Positions 8,590 to 18,107 of a stretch of DNA of 64,000 bases are shown here, piece by piece. Both the position numbers and the translations under genes were made by a program. This DNA is from Gammaproteobacteria bacterium. GTDB taxonomy: Bacteria; Pseudomonadota; Gammaproteobacteria; SZUA-152. Within the stretch, counting starts at the first letter, position 1; each line of letters begins with the position of its first letter. A model generated the notes under the pieces. That model ran no database searches. It was not told the DNA's origin and saw only the letters and a program-made list of their open reading frames with translations. Location of the stretch: the NCBI GenBank assembly GCA_029882975.1, contig JAOUJW010000005.1, positions 62,001 through 126,000 of the forward strand, given 5' to 3'.

Positions 8590-11500
8590 TTATTGAGAGT
8601 GACGTCGATAGCGTAAATCCAGGGTGCAGGGGTAGTAAGGGTTGGGTAACTCTTCCTGCGGCAACATATTTCCGGCGCTATGACCATGATCCCAGAAGCG
8701 GGCAATGCGCCGGGCTTCAGCTTCATTGGCGTTAACCGGCAGGCTTTCATAGTTGCGGCCGCTGGGGTGGGCAACGTGATAAGTGCAGCCACCAATACTT
8801 TTACTATTCGCCAGGTCGACAATATCAATCACCAAAGGACCCTGAGCAGGCAGGCGGGGGTGTAAACCGAACGCCGGTTGCCAGGCCTTAAAGCGTATGC
8901 CTGCAACAAATTCACCTTCTGTCTCCGTGGGCTGAAGCGGAACACGTCTGCCGTTACAGGCAAGGCAGTAACGCTCTCGATTAAAACCGCTGACCTTTAC
9001 CTGCAGCCGTTCCACCGAAGAATCCACATAGCGTGCCGTTCCCTGAGTGGTCACCTCTTCACCCAACACATGCCAGGGCTCGATGGCGGCGCGCAATTCC
9101 AGTTCCATTCCCTGGCGTTGAATTCGGCCGTACGGGGGAAATCGAAATTCCAGAAAACTACCGAACCATTTCCGCTCAAAGACAAAACCAACCTGGGACA
9201 GATCCTCAAGGACACGTTGCAGGTCCAATTCATTATAGTGGGGTAGCATAAAACGGTCATGCAACGCATTACCCCAGCGGGCCGGACGGCCACGATAGGG
9301 GGAGTTCCAAAACATGGCCACCAGGGAACGCAGCAGCAACATTTGTAATGCGCTCATTTGCCAATGTGGCGGCATTTCAAAGGCGCGCAACTCCAACAGG
9401 CCCAAGCGGCCGGTGGGGCCGACAGGGTTATACAATTTGTCAATGCAAAATTCTGCCCTATGGGTATTACCGGTGATATCCACCAAAATGTTGCGAAACA
9501 ATCGATCCACCAGCCAGGGTTCAGGTGCTTCGCCGGGTGATAGTTGTTGTAATGCGATTTCCAGTTCGTATAGAGCATCTTCTCTGGCCTCATCGAGCCG
9601 GGGAGACTGGGAGGTGGGGCCAATAAACAGACCGGAAAATAAATAGGACAACACAGGATGGTGCTGCCAATACAATACCAGGCTGGCCAATAGATCCGGG
9701 CGCCGTAAAAAAGGACTGTCGGTGGGGGTAGATCCACCCAGGGTTATGTGGTTACCTCCACCTGTGCCTGTATGACGCCCATCAATCATAAACTTGTCCG
9801 TCCCCAGACGACACAAGCGTGCCTGTTGGTAAAGTTCGTGGGTATTGCTGACCAATTGGCGCCAACTATTGGCGGGGTGGATGTTCACTTCAATAACGCC
9901 GGGGTCCGGGGTGACGGACAGTTTTTGTAGGCGGTGATCGGTCGGGGGTTCGTAGCCTTCAAGGTCTATGGCAAGGGCGCATTCGCGTGCCGTCAGCTCC
10001 AGCGCAACAATCAATTCCTGCCAGTGTTCCAGGTGACTCAAAGGTGGCAGGAACACCCATAAGCGCCCCTGTCTTGCCTGCACGCATAAAGCCGTGTGTG
10101 GCACTTGCTGGCCTTTTTGATCATCTGTGTCGGTAGTGTCAGAAAGGGATTGTTGTTGTAAACCTTGAACCGCTGTCTGAGGTGGTTCAAATAAAGAGTA
10201 GCGTTGTGTAATCTCGCTTAAAGACGACAAAGGGGCGCGCGCCTCGGTGCTATCACGATCCGAGGTCTGGCGTTTCTCCTGTACATGCAACGGGAGTGAA
10301 TCCAAGGGTAGACGATAACCCATAGGGGAATCACCGGGGTGTAGAATAATTTTACCGCGGCGAAAGGACCAGGGTGCAGCATACCAGTGTTGTTTTACCT
10401 CAGACCAAGCCAATGGCAAGGTATAACCTGTGGCCTGATCCAAACCTTGATCTAATAAAGCACTAAAGCGCCGCCGTTCCAGAGGATCTTTTAAATCCAT
10501 TTTGCGCGGGTCAATATCCGATGGCAACGTGGCTTCGTAATGTAAATAATGCGCGGCATCTTCATAGGCCGGTGCTACTGCCGCTTCGTTTACGCGCAGT
10601 CGCCGTGCCAGTGCCTGAATGAATGTTCTGGCCTGTGCCAGCTTGTACCCAGGGGCAGCTTTGGGAGACAGCAGATTTTTATCCTGCCACAGCGCTTCAT
10701 GGTCTTTACGGAAAAAACAATTATAGGACCAGCGAGGCAGTTCCTCACCCGGATACCATTTGCCCTGACCATGGTGCAATAGGCCTTCCGGTGCAAAACT
10801 TTTTGTCAATTCGGTCAGCAATTCACGGGCTAAACCTTCTTTGTGTTGTCCCAGCGCGCGGGTGTTCCACTGCTCGCTGTCACGATCGTCTATAGACACA
10901 AAGGTCGGTTCGCCGCCTTGAGTCAGACGTACATCCTGTTTAAGCAGTTGTTCGTCGACCTGATCCCCCAGATTGAGTACCTCGTGCCATTGCTCATCTG
11001 AGAAGGGTTTGCTTACCCGTGGTGCTTCGTAAATTCGGGTGACACTATTTTCAAAATGAAATTCGGTCTCACAGGGGTCCGCCAAACCTGTGACAGGTGC
11101 GGCCGAGCTTGGTTCCGGCGTACAAGCCAGAGGAATATGTCCTTCGCCGGCAAACAAGCCTGACGTTGGGTCCAGCCCCAGCCAGCCGGCACCGGGCACA
11201 AAGACTTCGGTCCAAGCATGCAGGTCACTGAAGTCTTTGTCAGTACCCGAAGGACCATCGAGAGATTTCACATCAGGCTTTAACTGTACGAGATAACCTG
11301 AAACAAAGCGTGCTGCCAGGCCCAAGTGGCGTAAGATTTGAACCAACAACCAGGCACTGTCACGGCAGGATCCTGACTTTAGTTCCAGGGTTTGCTCGCA
11401 GCTTTGAATACCAGGGTCTAAACGCACGGTATAGTTAACCTGCTGTTGCAGTTTCTGGTTCAAATTAACCAAAAACTCCACAATGGCGGCCGGTTCACGT

Positions 11501-11904
11501 TTAATACCCGAAAGGTATTGACTTAGGAGCGGGCCCTTTTCCCTAATTTGTAAATAGGGCGCTAATTCTTCAGCCAGATCGTTGGTATAGTCAAAGGGCC
11601 ATTGTGCGGCGTATTCCTCTACAAAAAAATCAAACGGATTAATCACGGTCATTTCCGTGATAAGTTCCACATCGATCATCAGGTGGCGGATTTTCTCCGG
11701 GAACACACAGCGGGCAACAAAGTTACCGAAAGGGTCCTGTTGCCAGTTAAGAAAATGCTTCTCTGGAAAAATTTTCAGGCTGTAACTTTGGATAGGTGAA
11801 CGGCAATGAGCGGCGGGCCGCAGACGAATTAAATGCGGTGATAGCTGTACCGGTTTACTGTAGTCATATATCGTTTTATGGCGAACCGCTACCAGGATGG
11901 TCAT
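8590..11904 (-). CDS. Transglutaminase-like / DUF2126 fusion protein
   Basis: 1104 residues. The N-terminus matches the bacterial transglutaminase N-terminal domain. The core has the papain-like triad Cys180 (SGSCRDSAW), His229 (LHAWTEV) and Asp245 (GLDPTSG). The rest, from about residue 300, is DUF2126. No signal peptide, so likely cytoplasmic. It is expected to hydrolyse or transfer an amide bond. It lies 36 bases downstream of the Anbu protease gene in the same direction, and the pair converges on the ATP-grasp operon. This gene set is the classical Anbu neighbourhood. Confidence 0.92.
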   Translation of the reverse strand: MTILVAVRHKTIYDYSKPVQLSPHLIRLRPAAHCRSPIQSYSLKIFPEKHFLNWQQDPFGNFVARCVFPEKIRHLMIDVELITEMTVINPFDFFVEEYAAQWPFDYTNDLAEELAPYLQIREKGPLLSQYLSGIKREPAAIVEFLVNLNQKLQQQVNYTVRLDPGIQSCEQTLELKSGSCRDSAWLLVQILRHLGLAARFVSGYLVQLKPDVKSLDGPSGTDKDFSDLHAWTEVFVPGAGWLGLDPTSGLFAGEGHIPLACTPEPSSAAPVTGLADPCETEFHFENSVTRIYEAPRVSKPFSDEQWHEVLNLGDQVDEQLLKQDVRLTQGGEPTFVSIDDRDSEQWNTRALGQHKEGLARELLTELTKSFAPEGLLHHGQGKWYPGEELPRWSYNCFFRKDHEALWQDKNLLSPKAAPGYKLAQARTFIQALARRLRVNEAAVAPAYEDAAHYLHYEATLPSDIDPRKMDLKDPLERRRFSALLDQGLDQATGYTLPLAWSEVKQHWYAAPWSFRRGKIILHPGDSPMGYRLPLDSLPLHVQEKRQTSDRDSTEARAPLSSLSEITQRYSLFEPPQTAVQGLQQQSLSDTTDTDDQKGQQVPHTALCVQARQGRLWVFLPPLSHLEHWQELIVALELTARECALAIDLEGYEPPTDHRLQKLSVTPDPGVIEVNIHPANSWRQLVSNTHELYQQARLCRLGTDKFMIDGRHTGTGGGNHITLGGSTPTDSPFLRRPDLLASLVLYWQHHPVLSYLFSGLFIGPTSQSPRLDEAREDALYELEIALQQLSPGEAPEPWLVDRLFRNILVDITGNTHRAEFCIDKLYNPVGPTGRLGLLELRAFEMPPHWQMSALQMLLLRSLVAMFWNSPYRGRPARWGNALHDRFMLPHYNELDLQRVLEDLSQVGFVFERKWFGSFLEFRFPPYGRIQRQGMELELRAAIEPWHVLGEEVTTQGTARYVDSSVERLQVKVSGFNRERYCLACNGRRVPLQPTETEGEFVAGIRFKAWQPAFGLHPRLPAQGPLVIDIVDLANSKSIGGCTYHVAHPSGRNYESLPVNANEAEARRIARFWDHGHSAGNMLPQEELPNPYYPCTLDLRYRRHSQ

Positions 11905-11940
11905 ACAGTGGCGTTACACCGAGCGATAGCTAAAAAAGGT

Positions 11941-12720
11941 TTAATGTTCATCATTGCGTACCAACTGATGGACTTGGGCCCCTGTGGTACGTTTTTCCCA
12001 TTCCACCCGCGGTAATTCGGAAAAAGAGAGTTTTAGTGCTTCGTTCCACTTTTGCCGTATCTCCAGCAGGTACTCGTCATTCTCTTCAAGGCGCAGATAG
12101 TGATTGCTCTCAAAGGTATCCTTTTCGTAGACCAGCACTTCAATGGGAGGCCCTACAGTGGCGTTGGATTTGATGGTGGAATCCATGGAAACCAAAGCAC
12201 AACGAACGGCATCTTCCAACTCAGTTTCGCGGGTGAGAATGCGGTCCAATATGGGACGGCCGTATTTGCTTTCGCCAATCTGCAAAAACGGGGTTTCGTC
12301 CGAATCGGTAATAAAATTCCCGGCGGAATAAATCATGAAAATGGCTGGTGGTGCTCCCTTGATTTGACCACCTAGAATCAAAGACGCTGACGTATCTACT
12401 CCAGCCGCGGCGGTGGAAGCCTGAGCGGTTGCTTGTTCTTCTCGGCTGACCTTGGCCACATATTTCGCCACGTCCACCATGCGGACGCAGGTACTCAAAT
12501 TCACGGGCTCTGAATCTTCTAAGTCAGATTCTAAACGAGAAATTATGGACTGTGTTGTTGCCAGGTTGCCTGAGGTCAAAACCACAAACATGCGTTCCCG
12601 GTTGGGGGTGAATACATGCATTTTACTGTAGGATGACAGCATATCGGGCCCTGCATTGGTTCGAGAGTCCGAACAGAAAACCAGACCGTTGTCAGCGGCG
12701 ATGGCTACACAATAAGTCAT
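11941..12720 (-). CDS. Anbu (ancestral beta-subunit) proteasome-type protease
   Basis: 259 residues beginning MTYCVAIAADNGLVFCSDSRTNAG, the Anbu signature. Thr2 would be the N-terminal nucleophile once Met is removed. The family is related to HslV and the 20S proteasome beta subunit and forms rings or lock-washer assemblies. No dedicated ATPase is adjacent, as is usual for Anbu. AAGGA precedes the ATG. The link to ATP-grasp, alpha-E and transglutaminase genes suggests it works on the same unknown product; that is inference. Confidence 0.92.
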   Translation of the reverse strand: MTYCVAIAADNGLVFCSDSRTNAGPDMLSSYSKMHVFTPNRERMFVVLTSGNLATTQSIISRLESDLEDSEPVNLSTCVRMVDVAKYVAKVSREEQATAQASTAAAGVDTSASLILGGQIKGAPPAIFMIYSAGNFITDSDETPFLQIGESKYGRPILDRILTRETELEDAVRCALVSMDSTIKSNATVGPPIEVLVYEKDTFESNHYLRLEENDEYLLEIRQKWNEALKLSFSELPRVEWEKRTTGAQVHQLVRNDEH

Positions 12721-12990
12721 ACGATTAATCCTTGATAAAACAATATGTTACTGATGTTGGCCAGTTTGGCCATAGCCCAGTAATAGTGCATCCAAATGGT
12801 GTGGCGGTCAATGGATTTGTATCCAGGCATTTTATAAATGATAGTACGGCTATTGAACTTGTGTTCGGATATTTTCTGTATGAATTTTTAAACTTGTTGT
12901 TTTCACTTTTTGGTAATTATTACAAACTTACTCCATACTCAGTTTAACGCTCCTTGGAGCATATAACTACATAGGGATTGAGGATATTTT

Positions 12991-13833
12991 ATGAAACCTG
13001 AGCAAGCCCGCGATTGGCAGGAATTACTCCTGTCGACCTATGAACAATTGTTGAGTCAACTGATTGTGTACACGCCAAAGCTGCTGGGTGCATTTCTACT
13101 TTTATTCATTGGCGGTCTAATAGCTTATTTACTGTCGAAACTGGCTCGAACCGGTGTCAAATTACTGGAAAGTTTGCTGATTCGTCTGTTTCCCTCTTTT
13201 ATTGTCCGCTCGGACATTAAATACCGTCAGTCCTACGTTGAAGCAATATCCAAAATTGTATTTTGGTTTGTACTGCTGTTCTTTATTGCGGCCAGCGCCA
13301 ATAGCCTGGGCTTGGACATGGTGTCCAAATGGGTACAACAGTTACTGCTTTACCTTCCTCGATTAGTAGTAGGCTTGTTGATCATGATCGGCGGATACCT
13401 TATCAGCAATGCGATTAAGCTGATGGTTGCGTCCGCCGCCGAATCGGCGGGTATGAAGCAGGCCTTGTGGATCGGTAGAAGTGCTCAATTTGTGGTGTTT
13501 TTCACTGCCATTGTTATCGGCGTTGAACAATTGGGTATTAATATCCAATTCTTCACAGAGCTTTTCATAATCGTTTCAGCCATCCTGCTCAGTGGATTTT
13601 CATTGGCGTTTGCCTTTGGCGCAAAATATTTAGTCGCTAACATTATTGGAGCGCAGCAAGCCAACAAGCTGTTTCAATTAGGTGACGAAATTAAGATTGC
13701 CAATATAGAAGGGGTGCTTGTGGAAATCAAAGGTACCATGTTGGTAATTGAATCGCAGAATGAGCGCATTATGATCCCGGCGAGTCTAATTATGCAACGC
13801 ATAGGTCGTGTTAAATCGGGTTCTGCTAATTAG
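12991..13833 (+). CDS. Mechanosensitive channel-like membrane protein
   Basis: 280 residues with four or so hydrophobic helices: about 25-50, 90-110, 118-140 and 165-215. A helix ending LSGFSLAFAFGAKYLVANIIG is followed by a short beta segment (LGDEIKIANIEGVLVEIKGTMLVIES), like the TM-helix repeat and upper beta domain of small MscS-family channels. It is much shorter than MscK-type proteins and lacks the C-terminal alpha-beta cage. Probably an osmotic or ion channel in the inner membrane. GAGG precedes the ATG. The 270-base gap before it holds only a pair of TGGCCA boxes (12758-12763, 12767-12772). Confidence 0.75.
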   Translation: MKPEQARDWQELLLSTYEQLLSQLIVYTPKLLGAFLLLFIGGLIAYLLSKLARTGVKLLESLLIRLFPSFIVRSDIKYRQSYVEAISKIVFWFVLLFFIAASANSLGLDMVSKWVQQLLLYLPRLVVGLLIMIGGYLISNAIKLMVASAAESAGMKQALWIGRSAQFVVFFTAIVIGVEQLGINIQFFTELFIIVSAILLSGFSLAFAFGAKYLVANIIGAQQANKLFQLGDEIKIANIEGVLVEIKGTMLVIESQNERIMIPASLIMQRIGRVKSGSAN

Positions 13834-13934
13834 AATCTATCTCAAAATTTCTTTTATGCGTAGTTATTACCTTATTTAAATGTTCATTTACTATATGTAA
13901 ACTCCGCTTTTCCAAGACTAAGACCAGGATCAGT

Positions 13935-15671
13935 ATGTTTCGAATTAGAAAGATTTTTGACTCCACCCCTGTTGCCAATCAAGATGCAATTAAGCAGGTG
14001 AGAGCCATTATGACGCATCAGTTTCCACTCACCCGCAAAGAAGAGCTGCTAAAACTGTCCAAACAGCTTGACGATCCGCTTCAATACCGTTATCGCTCCA
14101 TTCTCTTCGTGGCTGAGAATGCACACGGTAAAGTTAAAGGTTTCGCCATGCTGTTGCATATGTCAGATTTGCACATTGGTTATCTGGAGTTGATTAGCGC
14201 CGCTCCCGGTACTACAGGAGGTGGTGTTGGCGGCATACTTTACGAGCGAGTTCAATTGGAATCTGTTCAACTAGGTTTAAAAGGTTTATTTTTTGAATGC
14301 AGTATTGATGACCCCGGCGTTGTATCTGATAGTACGATTTTAAAGCAGAATCAGCAACGGCTTCGGTTTTATGAGCGTTACAACGTGTTTCCTATAATAA
14401 ATAACATTTACAACGGGCCAGTATATGAAGGTGACGAGGATCTTTATTTCTTAATGTACGATGCTCTGGGTCGTGACCAACCGTTAAGATGTATTTTTCT
14501 GCGAAAAATTGTACGCGCGATATTGGATAGAAAATACGGTGCTTTACTTGACCCTCAGCACATTGACGCGGTGGCTAAGTCCTTTAGCGATGATCCTATA
14601 CAATTTCGCGCGCCGCGGTATATTAAGAAGACCAAGACGGTAGAAAAAAAAGCTGCGCCCAAACAACATCCACCTATCTCCCTGGTGGTAAATTCCGGTC
14701 ATGATATTCACCATGTGACTGACAAAGGTTACGTTGAAGCACCCGTCCGTATTCCGGTCATACTTAAAGAACTTTCCAAAACTCAATTATTCAACCAAAT
14801 AAAACCTAATTCTTTTCCATTAAAGTTCATAAAACAGGTGCATGATCGCCAATACGTGGATTACTTCCAGCGAACGTGTAAGCGCTTACCTGAAGGTAAA
14901 TCATTTTATCCTATCATTTTCCCGCTACGAAACTCGTTTCGTCCGCCTAAAGATCCAGAGCTACAGATCGGGTATTACTGCATGGACACCTTTACGCCTT
15001 TTAACAAAAACGCCTACCTGGCGGCGCGAGGCGCCGTGGATTGCGCCATGACTGGTGCTACGGTAATTCTCAATGGAGGTCAGATTGCTTATGCACTAGT
15101 GCGTCCCCCAGGACATCATGCCGAACGCCGTGCTTTTGGCGGGTTCTGTTACTTTAATTCCAGTGCCATTGCTGCCAACTATCTCAGTCACTACGGCCGG
15201 GTAGCTGTACTGGATGTAGACTTTCATCATGGCAACGGAACCGAGGATATTTTCTATAAACGAGCTGATGTGTTGACCGTATCCATTCACGGACATCCAG
15301 ATTTCGCTTATCCGCATTTTTCCGGTTTTGCAGACGAGAAAGGGGAAGGAGATGGTTTGGGATACAATATAAATTATCCCTTGCCGGCGCACATAACCGT
15401 TGAACGCTACCATCGTACATTAGAGCAGGCGTTAAAGAATATAAAGAGATTCGGGGCTGAGTACTTGGTGGTGGCCCTCGGTTTGGATACCGCTAAATCA
15501 GATCCGACCGGGACTTGGCAACTGCAAGCAAAGGATTACCATGAAAACGGCCGAAAGATTGGCGCTCTGAAATTACCGACACTTATAGTGCAAGAAGGCG
15601 GTTATTTAACACGTACGTTGGGGCGAAATGCACGTCATTTTTTTGAAGGTTTGTGGCAGGGGTTTAGATAG
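13935..15671 (+). CDS. GNAT acetyltransferase - histone deacetylase-family fusion
   Basis: 578 residues. Residues 1 to about 200 look like a GNAT fold: FAMLLHM-like beta strand, GGGVGGILYERVQ in the acetyl-CoA position, and RFYERYNVFP near its end. Residues about 245-578 are a zinc deacetylase: RPPGHHAERRAFGGFCYFNSSAIAA with the His pair, VLDVDFHHGNGTEDIF with the metal-binding Asp and His, and a Gly-rich QEGGYL end. Both modules look intact. The deacetylase half is nearest the acetylpolyamine / acetoin-utilisation branch. The protein may add and remove acetyl groups on one amine substrate, which is inference. AGGA precedes the ATG. Confidence 0.85.
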   Translation: MFRIRKIFDSTPVANQDAIKQVRAIMTHQFPLTRKEELLKLSKQLDDPLQYRYRSILFVAENAHGKVKGFAMLLHMSDLHIGYLELISAAPGTTGGGVGGILYERVQLESVQLGLKGLFFECSIDDPGVVSDSTILKQNQQRLRFYERYNVFPIINNIYNGPVYEGDEDLYFLMYDALGRDQPLRCIFLRKIVRAILDRKYGALLDPQHIDAVAKSFSDDPIQFRAPRYIKKTKTVEKKAAPKQHPPISLVVNSGHDIHHVTDKGYVEAPVRIPVILKELSKTQLFNQIKPNSFPLKFIKQVHDRQYVDYFQRTCKRLPEGKSFYPIIFPLRNSFRPPKDPELQIGYYCMDTFTPFNKNAYLAARGAVDCAMTGATVILNGGQIAYALVRPPGHHAERRAFGGFCYFNSSAIAANYLSHYGRVAVLDVDFHHGNGTEDIFYKRADVLTVSIHGHPDFAYPHFSGFADEKGEGDGLGYNINYPLPAHITVERYHRTLEQALKNIKRFGAEYLVVALGLDTAKSDPTGTWQLQAKDYHENGRKIGALKLPTLIVQEGGYLTRTLGRNARHFFEGLWQGFR

Positions 15672-15792
15672 TTCCACATAGATAAGGGCTGAACATGGAA
15701 TATGTCATTGACAAGCAGACTAGCACCAGGGAATGGTATCCAACAAATAGTAAAGTAGTATTAGGCAGAGTAAGGAAAAATAGGAAATTACT

Positions 15793-16608
15793 ATGTCAGA
15801 GATAGTTTATCAGTTTGCTTTTAGCTTTCTCAAACAAGAAGCAAAAGCCGCCGCGCGTCTGCTGGAAGAACTTGAACCCAAAGATACAGCCCGGTTTCTT
15901 TCTAATGCACCACTGTCCCAGGTGGTTGCTGTTTTAAAAGAAATGCAGCCATCAGCGTGTGCGGAAATCCTGCTGGCCACCGATCTAAGTACCGCCGTCA
16001 TATGGTTAAGTGAGATGGCGAATAATCAGTTATGTGCCATTTTGCGTCATATGGAAAAGTCCAGATTAGATGAAATTCTGAGTCAACTTCACGTAAAACG
16101 ACGCACGGCCTGTCAGTTGTTATTGTCGTACAGCAATGAGATGGTGGGTGCTTGGATAGAAATTCATGTTCCTGTGTTTCCCGGTGATATGTCGGTAGAA
16201 GATGCGATTAAACGATTAAAACGTAAAAATTATAAAGAAGATCGAATTATTCTCGTTGTTGATGATCAGCATCGTCCAACAGGTTCTTTGTCGGTAACAG
16301 AGTTATTGCGCAGCCCTCAAACAGCGACCGTTGAGAGCATTTCTGAAAAGAATGTTGGTGTGATATTAGGGCGTATGGCTTTAACAACCGCTATTAATCA
16401 TACGCTCTGGATGGAGCATGATATTGCCGCCGTTGTGAATCGGCGCAGAGAATTTATAGGTGTAATCTGGTATAGCCGGATTCGACGGATTCTGTCAGTA
16501 CAAACGCAGGTGCGGGAACCGGCTGGAGGCATGGCCTTGGATTTCTTTCAAGCTTATGGAGAAAGTATGCAAGGCTTATTTGAAGCGGTCCGGGAAAGTA
16601 TCGATTAA
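15793..16608 (+). CDS. Soluble MgtE-like protein (MgtE N and CBS domains, no channel)
   Basis: 271 residues. The first 130 look like the superhelical MgtE N domain (LLEELEPKDTARFLSN, VAVLKEMQPSACAEILL). A CBS pair follows (about 140-250), with the linker motif MSVEDAIKRLKRKN. There are no transmembrane helices, so it lacks the Mg channel domain. A complete MgtE gene begins 48 bases after the stop. It could bind Mg or nucleotide and modulate the neighbouring transporter; that is inference. Confidence 0.75.
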   Translation: MSEIVYQFAFSFLKQEAKAAARLLEELEPKDTARFLSNAPLSQVVAVLKEMQPSACAEILLATDLSTAVIWLSEMANNQLCAILRHMEKSRLDEILSQLHVKRRTACQLLLSYSNEMVGAWIEIHVPVFPGDMSVEDAIKRLKRKNYKEDRIILVVDDQHRPTGSLSVTELLRSPQTATVESISEKNVGVILGRMALTTAINHTLWMEHDIAAVVNRRREFIGVIWYSRIRRILSVQTQVREPAGGMALDFFQAYGESMQGLFEAVRESID

Positions 16609-16656
16609 AGTGTGGTATTCACGAACACAAGCAAGCAATCGTAAACTGGAGAGTCA

Positions 16657-17988
16657 ATGACGACGACAGCCCATCTAAAAGAAACAGCACAACTTCTTAC
16701 CAATACTTACTTGATTCAGTATCCTGTAAAAGCAGCCAGAGAAATTGCCAAAACACCCATGCAAGACGCGGCAAACTTTCTATCCGGACTGCCTACTCAT
16801 GTATTGGTTTCCTTGTTTTCCTACATTCCAGCGGGCCTTAGTGAGAAACTCTTGCAAGACTGGCCGCATGACAAAGCAGTAGATTTGTTGGTAAAACTGG
16901 ACGTACATATGGCAGCAACATTACTGGCTCGGCTTGAATCGGAGTTGCAAAACGCCCTACTGCAGAAGCTGGCAGCCGAACACAAGCTTATATACGATGA
17001 ATTTATCGATATCCTGGATTATCCGGATGATACGGCAGGTCGAATAATGGATACCAAAATTCAGATATTTGATAACACGCTAACTGTCGAAGAGGTTCTC
17101 AATCAGATTAGAATGCGCCATCCTGAAAAAATGGACGCCTTTTTCCTACGCAACAAAAGCAATCAGTTGGTGGGTACAGTGGATATCGGTGCTTTGATCC
17201 TAGCTAAACCGAACCAAAAAGTAAATCGGCTTATCAAGCCTATCTCGCACTTTCTATATGCGCTGGACCCGAAAGACGAGGTGATTGAAAAGTTCGAAGG
17301 GTTAAAAGTGGCGTTATTACCCGTACTGGATGTCAACGATACTTTGGTTGGCGTCATTCGGGACTCAGACATCTATCAACAGACCAAAGAAGACTTGGCC
17401 TCAGAAATGGCAGTAATGGTGGGCGCGAGTAAAGACGAACGTGCGTTATCCAGTAGCTGGTTTGCATTTCGCCAACGCATGCCTTGGTTGCAGATCAACT
17501 TACTAACTGCGTTCGCTGCAGCTGCTGTGGTCGGTGCGTTTGAAGGTATGATCGCTAAGTTTACCGCGCTGGCTATCTTATTACCGGTAGCAGCGGGGCA
17601 GAGTGGAAACGCGGGGGCGCAAGCACTTGCCGTAACGATGCGCGGACTCACGCTAAAAGAAATAACAACGCGTCATTGGTGGCAAGTATTAAAAAAGGAA
17701 GGGATGGTTGGATTCTTGAATGGCGTGGCTATCGCTATTACCTGCTCAATCGGGGTTTGGATTTGGAGTCGATCGATTGGGTTGTCATTAGTAATGGCAC
17801 TATCAATGATCGCATCGCTTATTATTGCCTGTGCTTCGGGGGCATTGGTGCCGGTTTTATTAAAGAAGTTTGGGCTTGATCCTGCGCAGTCGTCTTCTAT
17901 TGTACTAACCACTGTGACAGATATCGCCGGATTTGCATCATTTTTAGGTATTGCCACTTTGTTATCAAGCATGTTGCCAACAGGATAA
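16657..17988 (+). CDS. mgtE: MgtE-family magnesium transporter
   Basis: 443 residues, the usual MgtE length. Order: N domain (about 1-130), CBS pair (135-250), connecting helix (MVGASKDE, FAFRQRMPWLQINLL), then five membrane helices with the family pore motif LPVAAGQSGNAGAQALAVTMRG. It should let Mg2+ into the cell down its electrochemical gradient with cytosolic Mg sensing by the CBS domains. GGAGAG lies just before the ATG. A short MgtE-like gene precedes it. Confidence 0.92.
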   Translation: MTTTAHLKETAQLLTNTYLIQYPVKAAREIAKTPMQDAANFLSGLPTHVLVSLFSYIPAGLSEKLLQDWPHDKAVDLLVKLDVHMAATLLARLESELQNALLQKLAAEHKLIYDEFIDILDYPDDTAGRIMDTKIQIFDNTLTVEEVLNQIRMRHPEKMDAFFLRNKSNQLVGTVDIGALILAKPNQKVNRLIKPISHFLYALDPKDEVIEKFEGLKVALLPVLDVNDTLVGVIRDSDIYQQTKEDLASEMAVMVGASKDERALSSSWFAFRQRMPWLQINLLTAFAAAAVVGAFEGMIAKFTALAILLPVAAGQSGNAGAQALAVTMRGLTLKEITTRHWWQVLKKEGMVGFLNGVAIAITCSIGVWIWSRSIGLSLVMALSMIASLIIACASGALVPVLLKKFGLDPAQSSSIVLTTVTDIAGFASFLGIATLLSSMLPTG

Positions 17989-18006
17989 TAGAATTGTGTT
18001 AAACTA

Positions 18007-18037
18007 GTGCCAGATTTTCTAAATCTGCATTTTGCAC
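18007..18037 (+). terminator. Weak intrinsic terminator after mgtE
   Basis: CAGATTT (18011-18017) and AAATCTG (18021-18027) form a perfect 7-base stem with a TCT loop, flanked by GTGC and GCAC that may extend the pairing. The U-run is short (CATTTTG). Confidence 0.4.
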
Positions 18038-18107
18038 ACACGTCAACTCTGCTATCTAACGAGCATCTGATACAAGGTCGAGTAGTAGAATTAACCAGGA
18101 TAATAGT

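Noticed and set aside
12732-12947. 71-codon frame in the gap before the MscS-like gene
   Set aside because: No ribosome binding site, AT-rich composition and no recognisable domain.
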